Assembly (NCBI GenBank): GCA_024640955.1
Contig: JAHEDZ010000004.1
Coordinates: 16,964 to 53,273 of the forward strand
Direction of reading: 5' to 3'
Source: Oceanospirillaceae bacterium
Lineage (GTDB): Bacteria > Pseudomonadota > Gammaproteobacteria > Pseudomonadales > Balneatricaceae
Length of the DNA: 36,310 nt
Positions 1-8,367 of this stretch are shown one piece after another (position 1 is the stretch's first letter; each line of letters opens with the position of its first letter). The position numbers and the translations under genes are program-made. Under the pieces are notes generated by a model. The model was not told the DNA's origin, searched no databases, and saw only the letters and a program-made list of their open reading frames with translations.

Positions 1-54
1 TCATCGAAAGCTTGAGCCGAGGTTTGATTACCCGCTAGCCTCTGCTTCTCAGCT

Positions 55-86
55 AAGCCCGCTCCCTTCAAGAGCGGGTTTGCTAT
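55..86 (+). terminator. Intrinsic terminator of a gene upstream of the window
   Basis: A 7-bp GC-rich stem (58-64 CCCGCTC with 72-78 GAGCGGG, 7-nt loop) is flanked by A residues on the left and followed by TTTGCTATTTTA. It would end transcription of a plus-strand gene whose stop lies at or just before the left edge. Reading frames stop at 13-15 (TGA) and 34-36 (TAG), so at most a dozen codons of that gene are visible and it cannot be identified. Confidence 0.7.
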
Positions 87-200
87 TTTATTCCCAAATT
101 TATTCTCGCTACTTGCTGACTTAACCGCTTATGGCTACATTGGCTCGACGGTTGGACGCTCTGCTGCGTCCCATACAGTTGCACAAAATATGGGAAAATC

Positions 201-1346
201 ATGAGCAAAACAGTCGAATCCGTAGCTCTTCTCTCCTCGAGCCCAGGTGCCCGTCATCAACTCAAGGTTCATCGTTACGGTACTCCGGGTGCCCGGCCCA
301 AAGCCTATATTCAAGCCGCACTACATGCTGATGAGTACCCTGCGCTCTTAGTGGCTCATCACTTGATAGAACAGCTGGATAAGCTGGAAAGCCGGTCCGA
401 GATTATCGGCGAAGTAGTTGTGGTACCTGTGGCGAACCCAATTGGGTTAGGGCAGCGGGTTAATGATAGGCATTTGGGCCGCTATGATCTGGCGGGCGGG
501 GGTAACTACAACCGCAACTGGCCCGATCTTAGCGCTCGAGTGCTCGAGCGCATTGAGGCTGATTTGACCGATGATCCCGAGCATAATGTCAGCATCATTC
601 GCCGGGCACTGCAGGTTGAGGTCTCAAACATGCCTGTGCGCAAAGAGCTAGATCATCTGCGCAAAGCTTTACTCAGCTACTCAATTGATGCGGATGTCGT
701 ACTCGATCTACACAGCGATTCACAGGCACTCTTTCACCTTTACGCCTCAGTTCATCATGAGGATTTGGCCCGAGAGCTAGGGCGAGATTTGCAGGCACGC
801 GCTGTACTGCTTGAGACTGAAGCGGGCGGCTCCCCATTTGACGAGTGCAATGCCGGGGTTTGGTGGCGACTAAAGCAGAGTATCGGGTCTCGATTCCCAA
901 TTCCTTTAGCCTGTTTCTCCTCTACGGTCGAGCATCGTGGTGAGCAGGATGTTGAGGATGGCTTAGCCTCACACGATGCCGAGGGTATCCTGCGGTTCTT
1001 GCAACGTCGAGGAGCTATTAAGGGTGATGCGGGTCCCTTGCCCGAGAAACTCTGCGAACCAACACCTTTGGAAGGGACGGATCTGATTTATGCGCCTGCA
1101 GCGGGACTTATCGTTTACCAAAAAGAGTTAGGCGACTGGGTTGTAGAGGGGGAGGTCGTGGCTGAGTTGGTGCGTCTTCTGCCGGTTTCGAATGAGCCGG
1201 CGCGAACACCCCTGGTTAGCAAAACGAGCGGACTCTTCTTTGCTCATATGGGCGATCGGATGGTTGGTCCGGGAGCGGCGCTGGCGAAAATCTGCGGGTC
1301 GGTACCTCTGGCTCATCGCGAATCCGGTAAACTGCTAGAAGCTTAG
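201..1346 (+). CDS. Succinylglutamate desuccinylase/aspartoacylase (AstE/AspA) family zinc amidohydrolase
   Basis: 381 residues, M14-like AstE/AspA fold. The zinc ligand pattern is visible: H42-x2-E45 in LHADEYPAL, and H171 in VLDLHSDS. NYNRNWPDL (102-110) fits the substrate-carboxylate binding segment, and E244 in TVEHRG fits the general-base glutamate. Residues ~290-370 resemble the C-terminal barrel domain (LIYAPAAGLIVY, LGDWVVEGEVVAEL) common in this family. Such enzymes hydrolyse N-acyl amino acids in the cytoplasm. It lies 108 nt before a basic-amino-acid ABC transporter on the same strand, so an imported or catabolic acylated amino acid is a reasonable substrate guess, but specificity cannot be read here. 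The ATG is preceded by a weak GGGA. It is not assigned as astE itself because no other ast genes are present. Confidence 0.85.
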   Translation: MSKTVESVALLSSSPGARHQLKVHRYGTPGARPKAYIQAALHADEYPALLVAHHLIEQLDKLESRSEIIGEVVVVPVANPIGLGQRVNDRHLGRYDLAGGGNYNRNWPDLSARVLERIEADLTDDPEHNVSIIRRALQVEVSNMPVRKELDHLRKALLSYSIDADVVLDLHSDSQALFHLYASVHHEDLARELGRDLQARAVLLETEAGGSPFDECNAGVWWRLKQSIGSRFPIPLACFSSTVEHRGEQDVEDGLASHDAEGILRFLQRRGAIKGDAGPLPEKLCEPTPLEGTDLIYAPAAGLIVYQKELGDWVVEGEVVAELVRLLPVSNEPARTPLVSKTSGLFFAHMGDRMVGPGAALAKICGSVPLAHRESGKLLEA

Positions 1347-1454
1347 CTGCGTAAGCGGGTGCAATCCATTGCAGAGAGCGGTAACGTTCGCTTTACAGAG
1401 CTGCGATGCCTAGTTTACTCTCGACGACAAACCACTCAGATATGAGATACCACG

Positions 1455-2228
1455 TTGACCCAAAGCACTCCCGTTATCGAAGTTAAGGATCTCCACAAGT
1501 CTTACGGCGATCTTGAGGTGCTGAAGGGCGTAGATCTATGCGCCCACAAGGGCGATGTGGTTTCGCTAATCGGTTCTTCTGGGTCGGGTAAATCCACGCT
1601 GCTACGGTGTGTTAATTTGTTGGAAGATAGCCAGCAGGGCGATATTCTCTTCAGGGGAGAATCCGTAAAATGGAAGGGTGAGGCGAAAGAGCGTCAGCCG
1701 GCGGATAATAAGCAGGTGCTGAGAATCCGCACCAAGCTTTCCAAAGTTTTTCAGCAGTTCAACCTCTGGTCGCACATGACCATTCTGCAAAACGTGATGG
1801 AAGCCCCGGTCACGGTGTTGGGCCATCCACGCGACGAGGTTGAGAAGCGGGCGCGTATGTACCTTGATAAAGTGGGCATCGGTGACAAAGCGGATGCCTG
1901 GCCGGCGCAGCTCTCGGGCGGCCAGCAGCAACGCGCAGCCATTGCTCGCGCGCTCTGTATGGAACCTGAGGCACTGCTATTTGATGAGCCTACCTCTGCA
2001 CTGGACCCCGAGCTCGAGCAAGAGGTGGTGAAGGTGATTAAAGAGCTTGCGGCCGAGGGTCGCACCATGCTGATCGTAACTCATGATATGCGAATGGCGG
2101 CGGATGTTTCGAGCCATGTAGTATTCTTGCATCAAGGCAAGATCGAGGAGGAGGGTCCTCCGGACCAGCTCTTCGGAGCACCGAAATCTGAACGGTTGAG
2201 AGGGTTTCTTTCGGCCATTGAACACTAA
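1455..2228 (+). CDS. hisP: ABC transporter ATP-binding protein, histidine/lysine/arginine/ornithine type
   Basis: 257 residues, HisP/OccP-type polar amino-acid ABC ATPase; it hydrolyses ATP on the cytoplasmic face to drive uptake. Walker A is GSSGSGKST (40-48), the Q-loop sits in KVFQQFNLW (97-105), the signature is LSGGQQQR (153-160), Walker B is LLFDEP (174-179) and the D-loop SALD follows. The start is TTG at 1455; no ATG or GTG lies in frame between it and the conserved beta-strand IEVKDLHKSYG, so a rare TTG start is forced. First transport gene, followed by binding protein and two permeases with short spacing. Substrate class (basic amino acids) is inferred from subunit similarity. Confidence 0.93.
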   Translation: MTQSTPVIEVKDLHKSYGDLEVLKGVDLCAHKGDVVSLIGSSGSGKSTLLRCVNLLEDSQQGDILFRGESVKWKGEAKERQPADNKQVLRIRTKLSKVFQQFNLWSHMTILQNVMEAPVTVLGHPRDEVEKRARMYLDKVGIGDKADAWPAQLSGGQQQRAAIARALCMEPEALLFDEPTSALDPELEQEVVKVIKELAAEGRTMLIVTHDMRMAADVSSHVVFLHQGKIEEEGPPDQLFGAPKSERLRGFLSAIEH

Positions 2229-2262
2229 GCAAACCAACCAACAAAAGCAGGAAGTAATAACG

Positions 2263-2973
2263 ATGAAAAGACTTCTAGGTACAGCTTTGGCGCTATCCCT
2301 CAGCACCGGAGCAGCCTTTGCGGACACTGTCCGTCTGGGTACAGAGGGTGCGTACGCACCGTGGAACTTTCTTGATGATAGCGGTGAAGTTGCCGGTTTC
2401 GAACGCGACCTCGGTGATGAGCTATGTAAGCGTGCTGCACTGAACTGTGAGTGGGTCACAAACGACTGGGATTCGATCATTCCTAATCTGGTATCGGGTA
2501 ACTACGATGCGATCATCGCAGGTATGTCGATCACTGAAGATCGCGAAAAAGTGATCGATTTCACACAGAACTACACTCCACCAGATCCATCTGCTTACCT
2601 GGCTCTGTCGGATGACGTTGATCTGGCTGGCGCTGTTGTTGCAGCTCAGGCCACTACTATACAAGCGGCATTCGTGGCTGGACAGGGTTGGACACTGGTC
2701 GAATTTGCGACCCCAGAAGAGACTGTAGCGGCTGTTCGCAACGGCGAAGCTGACGCGGTACTGGCTGACAAATCATTCCTCGATCCGTTCGCTGGTCAGG
2801 ATGGTCTGACAATGCTGTCGCGCATGGAGCAGATCGGCGGTGGTGTCGGTATGGGCTTCAGAAAAAGCGATACCGAGCTGCGTGCTAAGTTCGATGCAGC
2901 GATTCAGTCTATGAAAGACGATGGTTCGCTCAACGAGCTGATCGCTAAATGGGAGGTTGCGACTCAGTTCTAG
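2263..2973 (+). CDS. argT: Periplasmic basic-amino-acid-binding protein of the ABC transporter
   Basis: 236 residues, bacterial extracellular solute-binding protein family 3 (Lys/Arg/Orn/His/nopaline type). A signal peptide is clear: MKRLLG, a hydrophobic stretch and AAFA cleavage before DTVRLG. Typical elements follow: EGAYAPWNF, GFERDLGDELCKR, WDSIIPNL, YDAIIAGMSIT-R. The protein captures the substrate in the periplasm and delivers it to the membrane subunits. A longer frame opens at 2218 but its first 15 residues (MNTKQTNQQK...) do not belong to a signal peptide; the ATG at 2263 has AGGAAG about 9 nt upstream, so 2263 is chosen. A strong hairpin follows the stop codon. Confidence 0.92.
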   Translation: MKRLLGTALALSLSTGAAFADTVRLGTEGAYAPWNFLDDSGEVAGFERDLGDELCKRAALNCEWVTNDWDSIIPNLVSGNYDAIIAGMSITEDREKVIDFTQNYTPPDPSAYLALSDDVDLAGAVVAAQATTIQAAFVAGQGWTLVEFATPEETVAAVRNGEADAVLADKSFLDPFAGQDGLTMLSRMEQIGGGVGMGFRKSDTELRAKFDAAIQSMKDDGSLNELIAKWEVATQF

Positions 2974-2981
2974 TCGCAGAG

Positions 2982-3007
2982 GGCCCGCTCGTTTTGGCGA
3001 GTGGGCC
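2982..3007 (+). other. Intercistronic hairpin between binding-protein and permease genes
   Basis: GGCCCGCTCG (2982-2991) pairs with CGAGTGGGCC (2998-3007): ten base pairs with one G-U and a 6-nt loop TTTTGG. The sequence after it (ACTCCTTTATATC) is only weakly T-rich, so it is more likely an mRNA-stabilising or partially terminating element that lets the binding protein be made in excess than a full terminator. It covers the GTG at 3001, which argues against that codon as the permease start. Confidence 0.6.
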
Positions 3008-3021
3008 ACTCCTTTATATCT

Positions 3022-3906
3022 ATGTTCGAATACTGCGCTAATCCCGACACTCTCGACGGTCTCGCTTGGTTGTCCTGTTATCTGACAACAGGTAAACATC
3101 TCTCTTTCTACACCTCGTTCGGTACTGTGTTGGTTCTGCTAGCGATTACAGCGCCCGTAGCTCTTGGTTTCGGCTTTGGTGGTGCGGCCATGGCTCGCTC
3201 GAACGTGACGCCAGCACGCTGGATCGGGAAAACTTACATTGCGATTGTTCGTGGCGTACCTGATATCGCTTTTTTCATGTTCTTTGTCATAGCCCTAGAC
3301 CAGGGGTTTGAGTATCTGCGGCACCAGGCCTTTTGTCCGGATTGGGATCAACCGATTCGTCAAGGAAACGATTTTATAGTCTGTAGTGAGGCAAAACTGC
3401 CGCTGAGTACGTCACCCCAGTGGGTTCATGAGATATACGGTTTCTTCTTGGCGGTTCTGACCTTTGCGATCGTCTTTGGTGCCTTTGCCGCCAATGTTAT
3501 TTTCGGTGCGATGAATGCGGTGCCCAAGGCGCAAATTGAGACGGCTGGCGCCTACGGTATGACGCGCCGTCAGACTTTCTGGCGCATAATTGTGCCGCAG
3601 ATGTGGGTCTATGCCTTGCCTGGGTTGTCTAATCTGTGGATGGTTTTGATCAAAGCAACGCCGCTTCTCTTCCTGTTGGGGGTAGAGGATATCGTCTACT
3701 GGGCGCGTGAGTTGGGTGGGACTAAACACCAGCGTTTCACGGATTATCCGCATGGTGATTGGCGTATGTGGTATTTCCTCGTCTTGCTAGTTTTCTACCT
3801 CGGTTTTACTAAAGTATCTGAGGCCGTGCTGGATCGATTGATGAAACGTCTCTCGCGCGGCCAGGCGACCGCCGGCGGTGAAGCGCTTCGGAGGGCTGCA
3901 GCATGA
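3022..3906 (+). CDS. hisQ: ABC transporter permease, HisQ type
   Basis: 294 residues from ATG 3022. Inner-membrane subunit of the basic-amino-acid importer with about five hydrophobic segments; the conserved permease EAA loop is seen as ETAGAYGMTRRQTFWRI followed by PQMW. It forms the translocation channel together with HisM and contacts the ATPase through this loop. The frame is open from a GTG at 3001 (301 residues), but that codon lies inside the 2982-3007 hairpin; MFEYCANPDTL at 3022 looks like the natural N-terminus. Neither start has a strong ribosome-binding site, so the start is uncertain. The gene overlaps the next one by 4 nt (ATGA). Confidence 0.88.
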   Translation: MFEYCANPDTLDGLAWLSCYLTTGKHLSFYTSFGTVLVLLAITAPVALGFGFGGAAMARSNVTPARWIGKTYIAIVRGVPDIAFFMFFVIALDQGFEYLRHQAFCPDWDQPIRQGNDFIVCSEAKLPLSTSPQWVHEIYGFFLAVLTFAIVFGAFAANVIFGAMNAVPKAQIETAGAYGMTRRQTFWRIIVPQMWVYALPGLSNLWMVLIKATPLLFLLGVEDIVYWARELGGTKHQRFTDYPHGDWRMWYFLVLLVFYLGFTKVSEAVLDRLMKRLSRGQATAGGEALRRAAA

Positions 3907-4709
3907 GTTGTGTGCAGACTATCGCTGATTATGGGTTGCGCTCGATTGGTATCGGTGAGCGGCTACTACCCACCACCGATTTCACCCTCTGCCAGCAGGT
4001 CACACTGATCGGTTCGGGGATGATCTGGAACATCTACTTCGGTGTGCTTGCGCTCGCGGCAGGTTTCTTGCTAGCAACCGCTGTGGCGCTAGGGAAAGCG
4101 TCGAATAACGTCTGGTTAAGGAAGCCATCTGAGTGGTTTGTCTTCCTTTTCCGCGGCTCACCGCTGTTTATTCAGTTCTTTTTTGCCTATTTCCTGTTTC
4201 TGAGTCTCAGGTCGAATATCGAGTTTTTTGAGCCCTTTACCGCAGCTTGGTTAGGTGCAACGATCGTGCTTTTTTTAAATACCTCAGCCTATGCCAGCGA
4301 GATTTTCTATGGCGCGCTGCAATCCATACCCAAAGGCGAGTCGGAAGCGGCAGACGCCTATGGCTTCTCCGGCTTTAATAAGTTTAGGAAAATTACCTGG
4401 CCAACGATGATGCGCCTCGCCTGGCCTGCCTATACCAACGAAGCGATCTTTTTGTTTCACGCAACAACACTGGTCTTCTTTTCGGGCTTCCCCGCTTGGC
4501 GGCAGCAGGGTGACGCGCTCTACTACGCCAGCTACTTTGCCGATAAGACCTTTAACCCCTTCGTTCCCTATCCGATTCTGGCCGGTTATTTTATCCTCTT
4601 AACGCTGGTCGTGACCGGCTTGTTTGGTGTCGTCAACCGGCATTTGAATCGACACCTGCCAAACGAGTCACGCTCAAAGATTCGTTACCGACCTAAGCTA
4701 CTGCGGTGA
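3903..4709 (+). CDS. hisM: ABC transporter permease, HisM type
   Basis: 268 residues, second membrane subunit of the importer. Several hydrophobic segments are evident (WNIYFGVLALAAGFLLATAVAL, FIQFFFAYFLFLSL, FVPYPILAGYFILLTL) and the EAA loop reads ESEAADAYGFSGFNKFRKI. The start codon overlaps the stop of hisQ as ATGA, indicating translational coupling and one operon. With HisQ it should form a heterodimeric channel for the periplasmic binding protein upstream. Confidence 0.92.
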   Translation: MSCVQTIADYGLRSIGIGERLLPTTDFTLCQQVTLIGSGMIWNIYFGVLALAAGFLLATAVALGKASNNVWLRKPSEWFVFLFRGSPLFIQFFFAYFLFLSLRSNIEFFEPFTAAWLGATIVLFLNTSAYASEIFYGALQSIPKGESEAADAYGFSGFNKFRKITWPTMMRLAWPAYTNEAIFLFHATTLVFFSGFPAWRQQGDALYYASYFADKTFNPFVPYPILAGYFILLTLVVTGLFGVVNRHLNRHLPNESRSKIRYRPKLLR

Positions 4710-4732
4710 CTTAGAGGGAAGCGGGTGTTAGC

Positions 4733-5245
4733 GTGTTAAATCTTGATCGATGGCTTTTTTCGGCGGCTTTGCAGACATTCTTCTGCTTTGCTCTGCTGGC
4801 TGCTGTCAATGTCGAGTCAGTCCACGCGCAGAGTTCAAAGGCAGGAATTCGATTTCAAACTGTTGACCTGTTGCTTGGTGGACATCTGGTCTCTGCTGAG
4901 ATTGCCAAAACTGAACCTCAGCGTGAGCTAGGGTTATCCGGTCGGACCAAATTGGCACCCGGCACGGGGATGCTGTTTGTGTTCGACTCGCAAGAGGTGC
5001 AGTACTTCTGGATGAAAGAGACTCACTTTGACCTTGATCTGGCACTCTTTGACGACCAACTCCAACTTATTGAGATCACAGAGTTACAAGCTCTGGACGA
5101 GCGGATATACACCAGCCGTTTACCCACTCGTGCTGTATTGGAGCTGCCACGTGGGTGGCTCGAGTCGCATAGGATCGCTTTGGGGGCTCGGTTAAGGCGC
5201 TCCGATGGTTCCACTGCAGGATTGTTCGCCATCTTTGGTCCTTAG
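4733..5245 (+). CDS. Secreted DUF192 family protein
   Basis: 170 residues. The N-terminus is a signal peptide (hydrophobic LFSAALQTFFCFALLAAVN, cleavage probably after VHA), so the protein is exported. The rest matches the DUF192 pattern: RELGLSGRTKL, GMLFVFD, YFWMKET-FDLDLALFD and LELPRGWLE. DUF192 is a small beta-rich domain of unknown function found in many bacteria and archaea. The start is GTG at 4733 with GAGGGAAG upstream. It lies 23 nt after the permease gene on the same strand and could be co-transcribed, but a link with amino-acid uptake is not shown. Confidence 0.85.
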   Translation: MLNLDRWLFSAALQTFFCFALLAAVNVESVHAQSSKAGIRFQTVDLLLGGHLVSAEIAKTEPQRELGLSGRTKLAPGTGMLFVFDSQEVQYFWMKETHFDLDLALFDDQLQLIEITELQALDERIYTSRLPTRAVLELPRGWLESHRIALGARLRRSDGSTAGLFAIFGP

Positions 5246-5332
5246 CTTAGCTTTGGAGCAACCTTCACGCTGCAATACAGACTGCATCGACCGGCTCGGG
5301 TATACTTTGCTCAGATTTTCTCGGAGCTTTAC

Positions 5333-7546
5333 ATGGCGCAGTTAACCAGTCTCAATACTCAAGCTAATTTCCAACCCGCACCTTTCCTGCCGATGTCGCA
5401 GGCGGAGATGCGCAAACTCGGCTGGAAAGAGTGTGACATCATCGTTGTCACGGGAGATGCCTATGTGGACCACCCATCCTTCGGTATGGCGATTATCGGT
5501 CGTCTACTGGAGTCTCAGGGTTTTAAAGTAGGCATCATTGCTCAACCCGACTGGAAGAGTGCGGACGCATTCAAAGTACTCGGTAAACCGCGTCTCTTTT
5601 TTGGGGTTGCGGCTGGCAATATGGACTCCATGATCAACCGGTATACGGCCGATAAAAAGGTCCGATCCGACGATGCCTACACGCCGGGCGGGAAGGGCGG
5701 ATCACGCCCAGACCGTGCCAGTATTGTCTACAGCCAGCGCTGTCGTGAGGCGTTCAAAGATGTGCCGATAGTTCTTGGAGGGATCGAGGCATCTCTTCGT
5801 CGTATTGCCCACTATGATTACTGGCAAGATAAGGTACGCCGTTCAATTTTGCTGGATTCGCGTGCTGACCTGCTGCTCTTTGGTAACGCCGAGCGTGCGG
5901 TCGTTGAGGTGGCTCGGCGTATGGGTATGGGTGAGTCGATCACCGAGCTACGAGACGTTCGCGGCACCGCGTTTGTCCGTAAGGATACCCCTGAGGGTTG
6001 GATGGAGATCGACTCAACGCGCATTGATCGACCCGGCAAGATCGACAAGATTATAAACCCATACGTTAATACCCGAGACCTTGAAAGCTGCGCGATTGAG
6101 AACGGCTCGGCTGACGCTGATGGCTCTGAAGAGGTTGAAGCTCAACCGCTCCACCTAGAGAGCCTGAACGAAAACAAGATTCGACTCGATCGCTCTAAAA
6201 CAGTGATTCGGATCCCATCATTCGAGAAGGTCAGCGCCGATCCGGTACTCTATGCGCACGCCAGCCGCGTGCTGCATCTTGAGACCAATCCGGGCAATGC
6301 TCGCGCGCTGGTGCAGATGCAAGGCGATCAGGAGGTGTGGCTCAATCCGCCACCGATCCCGCTGACCACTGAAGAGATGGACTATGTCTTTGGGCTTGAG
6401 TACGCACGCGTCCCGCACCCAGCTTACGGTGATCAGGAGATCCCGGCCTACAAGATGATTCGCTTCTCGGTGAACATCATGCGCGGCTGTTTTGGTGGAT
6501 GTACCTTCTGCTCTATTACCGAGCATGAGGGGCGCATCATTCAAAACCGCTCGCAAGAGTCGATCATCAAAGAGATTGAGGAGATTCGCGATAAGGTACC
6601 TGGCTTTACGGGTGTCATATCAGACTTGGGCGGCCCCACAGCGAATATGTACCGTATCGCCTGTAAGTCACCCGAGATCGAGGCCTCATGCCGCAAGCTC
6701 TCCTGTGTCTACCCTGGAATCTGTCCGAACCTTAATACCGATCACTCTGCGTTGACACAGCTCTACCGTGATGCTCGTCAGCTCAAAGGGGTGAAGAAGA
6801 TATTAATCGCCTCGGGATTGCGTTACGACCTAGCGGTGGAAGATCCCGAGTATGTTCGTGAACTAGTCACCCATCATGTGGGTGGCTACCTGAAAATTGC
6901 CCCGGAGCACACCGAGCGTGGACCGCTCGATCATATGATGAAGCCAGGTATCGGTAGCTACGATGAGTTCAAAAAGATGTTTGAGCGCTTCTCTAAGGAG
7001 GCGGGTAAAGATCAGTATCTGATTCCCTACTTTATCGCGGCGCATCCAGGTACCACGGATGAGGATATGATGAACCTCGCGCTTTGGTTGAAGCGCAATG
7101 AGTTTAAAGCGGACCAAGTGCAGGCCTTCTATCCATCGCCAATGGCAACGGCTACTGCCATGTATCACACCGGTCGTAACCCTTTAAAGCGCCAATCCTA
7201 CAAGCGCAGCGCAGAGAAGGTGGAGTCAGTGAAAGGGGAGCGTCAGCGTCGCTTGCATAAAGCTTTCTTGCGGTGGCACGATCCAGATAACTGGCCCTTG
7301 TTGCGTGAAGCGTTGAAGCAAATGGGGAGACCAGATCTGATTGGCGAAAAGCCACATCAACTGATCCCAGAGACTCAACCAGATCAGCAAGAGTATAAAA
7401 GCCCAAGGCGGAAAAACTCTGGTGCAACTGCGAAGGCTCGTAAAGGTCGTGTCCTGACGCAGCACACAGGTTTACCGCCGCGTGCCGGTAACAGCAGCAA
7501 TTCAAAACGCTCGCGTCCGAAGACTCGGCATCAGACAAATCGCTAA
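5333..7546 (+). CDS. ygiQ: YgiQ family radical SAM protein (UPF0313)
   Basis: 737 residues, full length for the family. The radical SAM [4Fe-4S] motif is CxxxCxxC at C386, C390 and C393 ([11 protein letters not shown]). The N-terminal half carries [11 protein letters not shown] and [18 protein letters not shown], conserved in YgiQ; downstream are [18 protein letters not shown] and [16 protein letters not shown]. The C-terminal ~60 residues are basic and low complexity. The reaction of YgiQ proteins is not established as far as I know. GGAG lies 6 nt before the ATG; a TATACT (5301-5306) upstream may be a -10 element, without a good -35. Stands alone between the DUF192 gene and the cold-shock leader. 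Confidence 0.95.
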   Translation: MAQLTSLNTQANFQPAPFLPMSQAEMRKLGWKECDIIVVTGDAYVDHPSFGMAIIGRLLESQGFKVGIIAQPDWKSADAFKVLGKPRLFFGVAAGNMDSMINRYTADKKVRSDDAYTPGGKGGSRPDRASIVYSQRCREAFKDVPIVLGGIEASLRRIAHYDYWQDKVRRSILLDSRADLLLFGNAERAVVEVARRMGMGESITELRDVRGTAFVRKDTPEGWMEIDSTRIDRPGKIDKIINPYVNTRDLESCAIENGSADADGSEEVEAQPLHLESLNENKIRLDRSKTVIRIPSFEKVSADPVLYAHASRVLHLETNPGNARALVQMQGDQEVWLNPPPIPLTTEEMDYVFGLEYARVPHPAYGDQEIPAYKMIRFSVNIMRGCFGGCTFCSITEHEGRIIQNRSQESIIKEIEEIRDKVPGFTGVISDLGGPTANMYRIACKSPEIEASCRKLSCVYPGICPNLNTDHSALTQLYRDARQLKGVKKILIASGLRYDLAVEDPEYVRELVTHHVGGYLKIAPEHTERGPLDHMMKPGIGSYDEFKKMFERFSKEAGKDQYLIPYFIAAHPGTTDEDMMNLALWLKRNEFKADQVQAFYPSPMATATAMYHTGRNPLKRQSYKRSAEKVESVKGERQRRLHKAFLRWHDPDNWPLLREALKQMGRPDLIGEKPHQLIPETQPDQQEYKSPRRKNSGATAKARKGRVLTQHTGLPPRAGNSSNSKRSRPKTRHQTNR

Positions 7547-7562
7547 TATCTTAGCTAAATGC

Positions 7563-7590
7563 TTGTATTTGGGTTGGGTGCGTGTATAGT
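7563..7590 (+). promoter_or_regulatory. Possible sigma70 promoter in the long intergenic region
   Basis: TTGTAT (7563-7568) and TATAGT (7585-7590) with a 16-nt spacer form a fair sigma70 match. It points into the 7591-8015 gene-free stretch. It could drive a small RNA or contribute to the cold-shock gene. Confidence 0.4.
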
Positions 7591-7785
7591 GCAGTACAAC
7601 GATTAAACAACTCGTGTGCTTAACGGCGCACGGAGAAACTGCTTGCAACACTCGATTCATCGCACTCAACAGAGTGCAGCACACCGTAAATCGCGACTTT
7701 CTCGCGCCACCGTTTGCACTTCGTACGTGTTCCGAACTCTGGTTCTCATGGCTCTGTTTGGCGGCTTCGTGCCCTTCAAATTTCA
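7591..7785 (+). other. Gene-free stretch with several small hairpins
   Basis: No convincing protein: the overlapping short frames here have no ribosome-binding sites and no recognisable sequence. Small perfect hairpins occur at 7662-7677 (GCACTC/GAGTGC, loop AACA) and 7692-7706 (CGCGA/TCGCG, loop CTTTC). It may be part of a transcribed structured RNA starting at the 7563-7590 promoter, but no terminator closes it, so this is only a suggestion. Confidence 0.3.
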
Positions 7786-7828
7786 TTCAAATGGATGAGA
7801 TCTGATTGGTATGCTGGCAGCGTACAGA
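7786..7828 (+). promoter_or_regulatory. Candidate promoter and cold-box for the cold-shock gene
   Basis: TTCAAA (7786-7791), an 18-nt spacer and TATGCT (7810-7815) are followed at 7821-7828 by CGTACAGA, identical to the last eight bases of the E. coli cspA cold box (TGACGTACAGA), which lies at the 5' end of csp mRNAs. This would give a leader of about 195 nt before the ATG at 8016, similar in scale to known csp leaders. Confidence 0.4.
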
Positions 7829-7890
7829 GGCTAGTTAGTTAAATCCAAAAGTTTTCAACGTGTTGGTACGAAACCTGCATCGAGAAAAAT

Positions 7891-7993
7891 ACCGCTCTAG
7901 CGGTTTCGCCTTTGGGCGGTATGGTAGATGCAGACGCTGTATCTAATAAAACCGGGTCTAAGACCCAAGTAAAATAGCCAAGTTTTTTGGCTA
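7891..7993 (+). promoter_or_regulatory. Structured 5' leader of the cold-shock gene
   Basis: Three hairpins precede the ribosome-binding site: ACCGCT/AGCGGT at 7891-7904 (with an alternative pairing to GCGGT at 7916-7920), GGGTC/GACCC at 7954-7966, and TAGCCAA/TTGGCTA at 7975-7993. The last ends only a few bases before AAGGAAAGAGG (7999-8009). Mutually exclusive pairings in a csp leader fit temperature-dependent folding, by analogy with cspA. Confidence 0.45.
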
Positions 7994-8015
7994 GCAATAA
8001 GGAAAGAGGCAAATA

Positions 8016-8228
8016 ATGTCACAGCTCGTAACTGGCACTGTTAAGTGGTTCAACGACGAAAAAGGTTTTGGTTTCATTCAGCAGGAAGGCGGTCCAGACG
8101 TATTCGTTCACTACCGCGCTATCAACGGCAACGGCCGTCGTAGCCTGGCTGAAAACCAGACTGTTACTTTCGAAGTAACTCAGGGCCAGAAAGGTCCACA
8201 GGCTGACAACGTAACTGTTGTAGCTTAA
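8016..8228 (+). CDS. CspA-family cold-shock protein
   Basis: 70 residues, a complete single cold-shock domain. RNP1 is KGFGFI (16-21) and RNP2 is VFVHY (29-33); [15 protein letters not shown] is the classic N-terminal strand pair. These proteins bind single-stranded RNA/DNA and act as RNA chaperones. The position RNP2 VFVHYRAI carries tyrosine where many paralogues have phenylalanine/serine, which is common. A strong ribosome-binding site (AAGGAAAGAGG) precedes the ATG, and codons are biased to those of highly expressed genes (GGT, CGT, CAG, GTA, AAC). Regulation probably works through the long structured leader. A terminator follows at 8297. Confidence 0.97.
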   Translation: MSQLVTGTVKWFNDEKGFGFIQQEGGPDVFVHYRAINGNGRRSLAENQTVTFEVTQGQKGPQADNVTVVA

Positions 8229-8296
8229 TAAGGGCTTACCCCCTACAGGGTGGGAGCGCCGTAGCTTAAGCTAGACACTGCCATTCAGACATATAG

Positions 8297-8326
8297 ACCT
8301 CGCCTCGGCGGGGTTTATTATTTTAT
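8297..8326 (+). terminator. Intrinsic terminator of the cold-shock gene
   Basis: ACCTCGC (8297-8303) pairs with GCGGGGT (8308-8314), 4-nt loop CTCG, one G-U pair, followed by TTATTATTTTAT. It ends the csp transcript before the flavodoxin gene. Confidence 0.85.
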
Positions 8327-8367
8327 GCTTGACCTAAATTGGATCGTACAGCAGTGGAGTTTTAACC

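Noticed and set aside
1-36. Tail of a gene upstream of the first terminator
   Set aside because: Plus-strand frames stop at 13-15 and 34-36, but fewer than a dozen residues are visible and neither can be recognised.
131-331. 66-codon frame overlapping the start of the AstE-like gene
   Set aside because: Overlaps a well-supported gene in another frame and has no recognisable sequence or ribosome-binding site.
2218-2262. Start of the binding protein at 2218
   Set aside because: The extra 15 polar residues would precede the signal peptide, and the ATG at 2263 has a good ribosome-binding site.
1977-2480. 167-codon minus-strand frame across the ATPase/binding-protein junction
   Set aside because: Antisense to two well-supported genes and without a recognisable domain.
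7614-7805. Two 60-63 codon frames in the gene-free stretch before the cold-shock gene
   Set aside because: No ribosome-binding site and no plausible protein pattern; the interval looks like non-coding or leader sequence.
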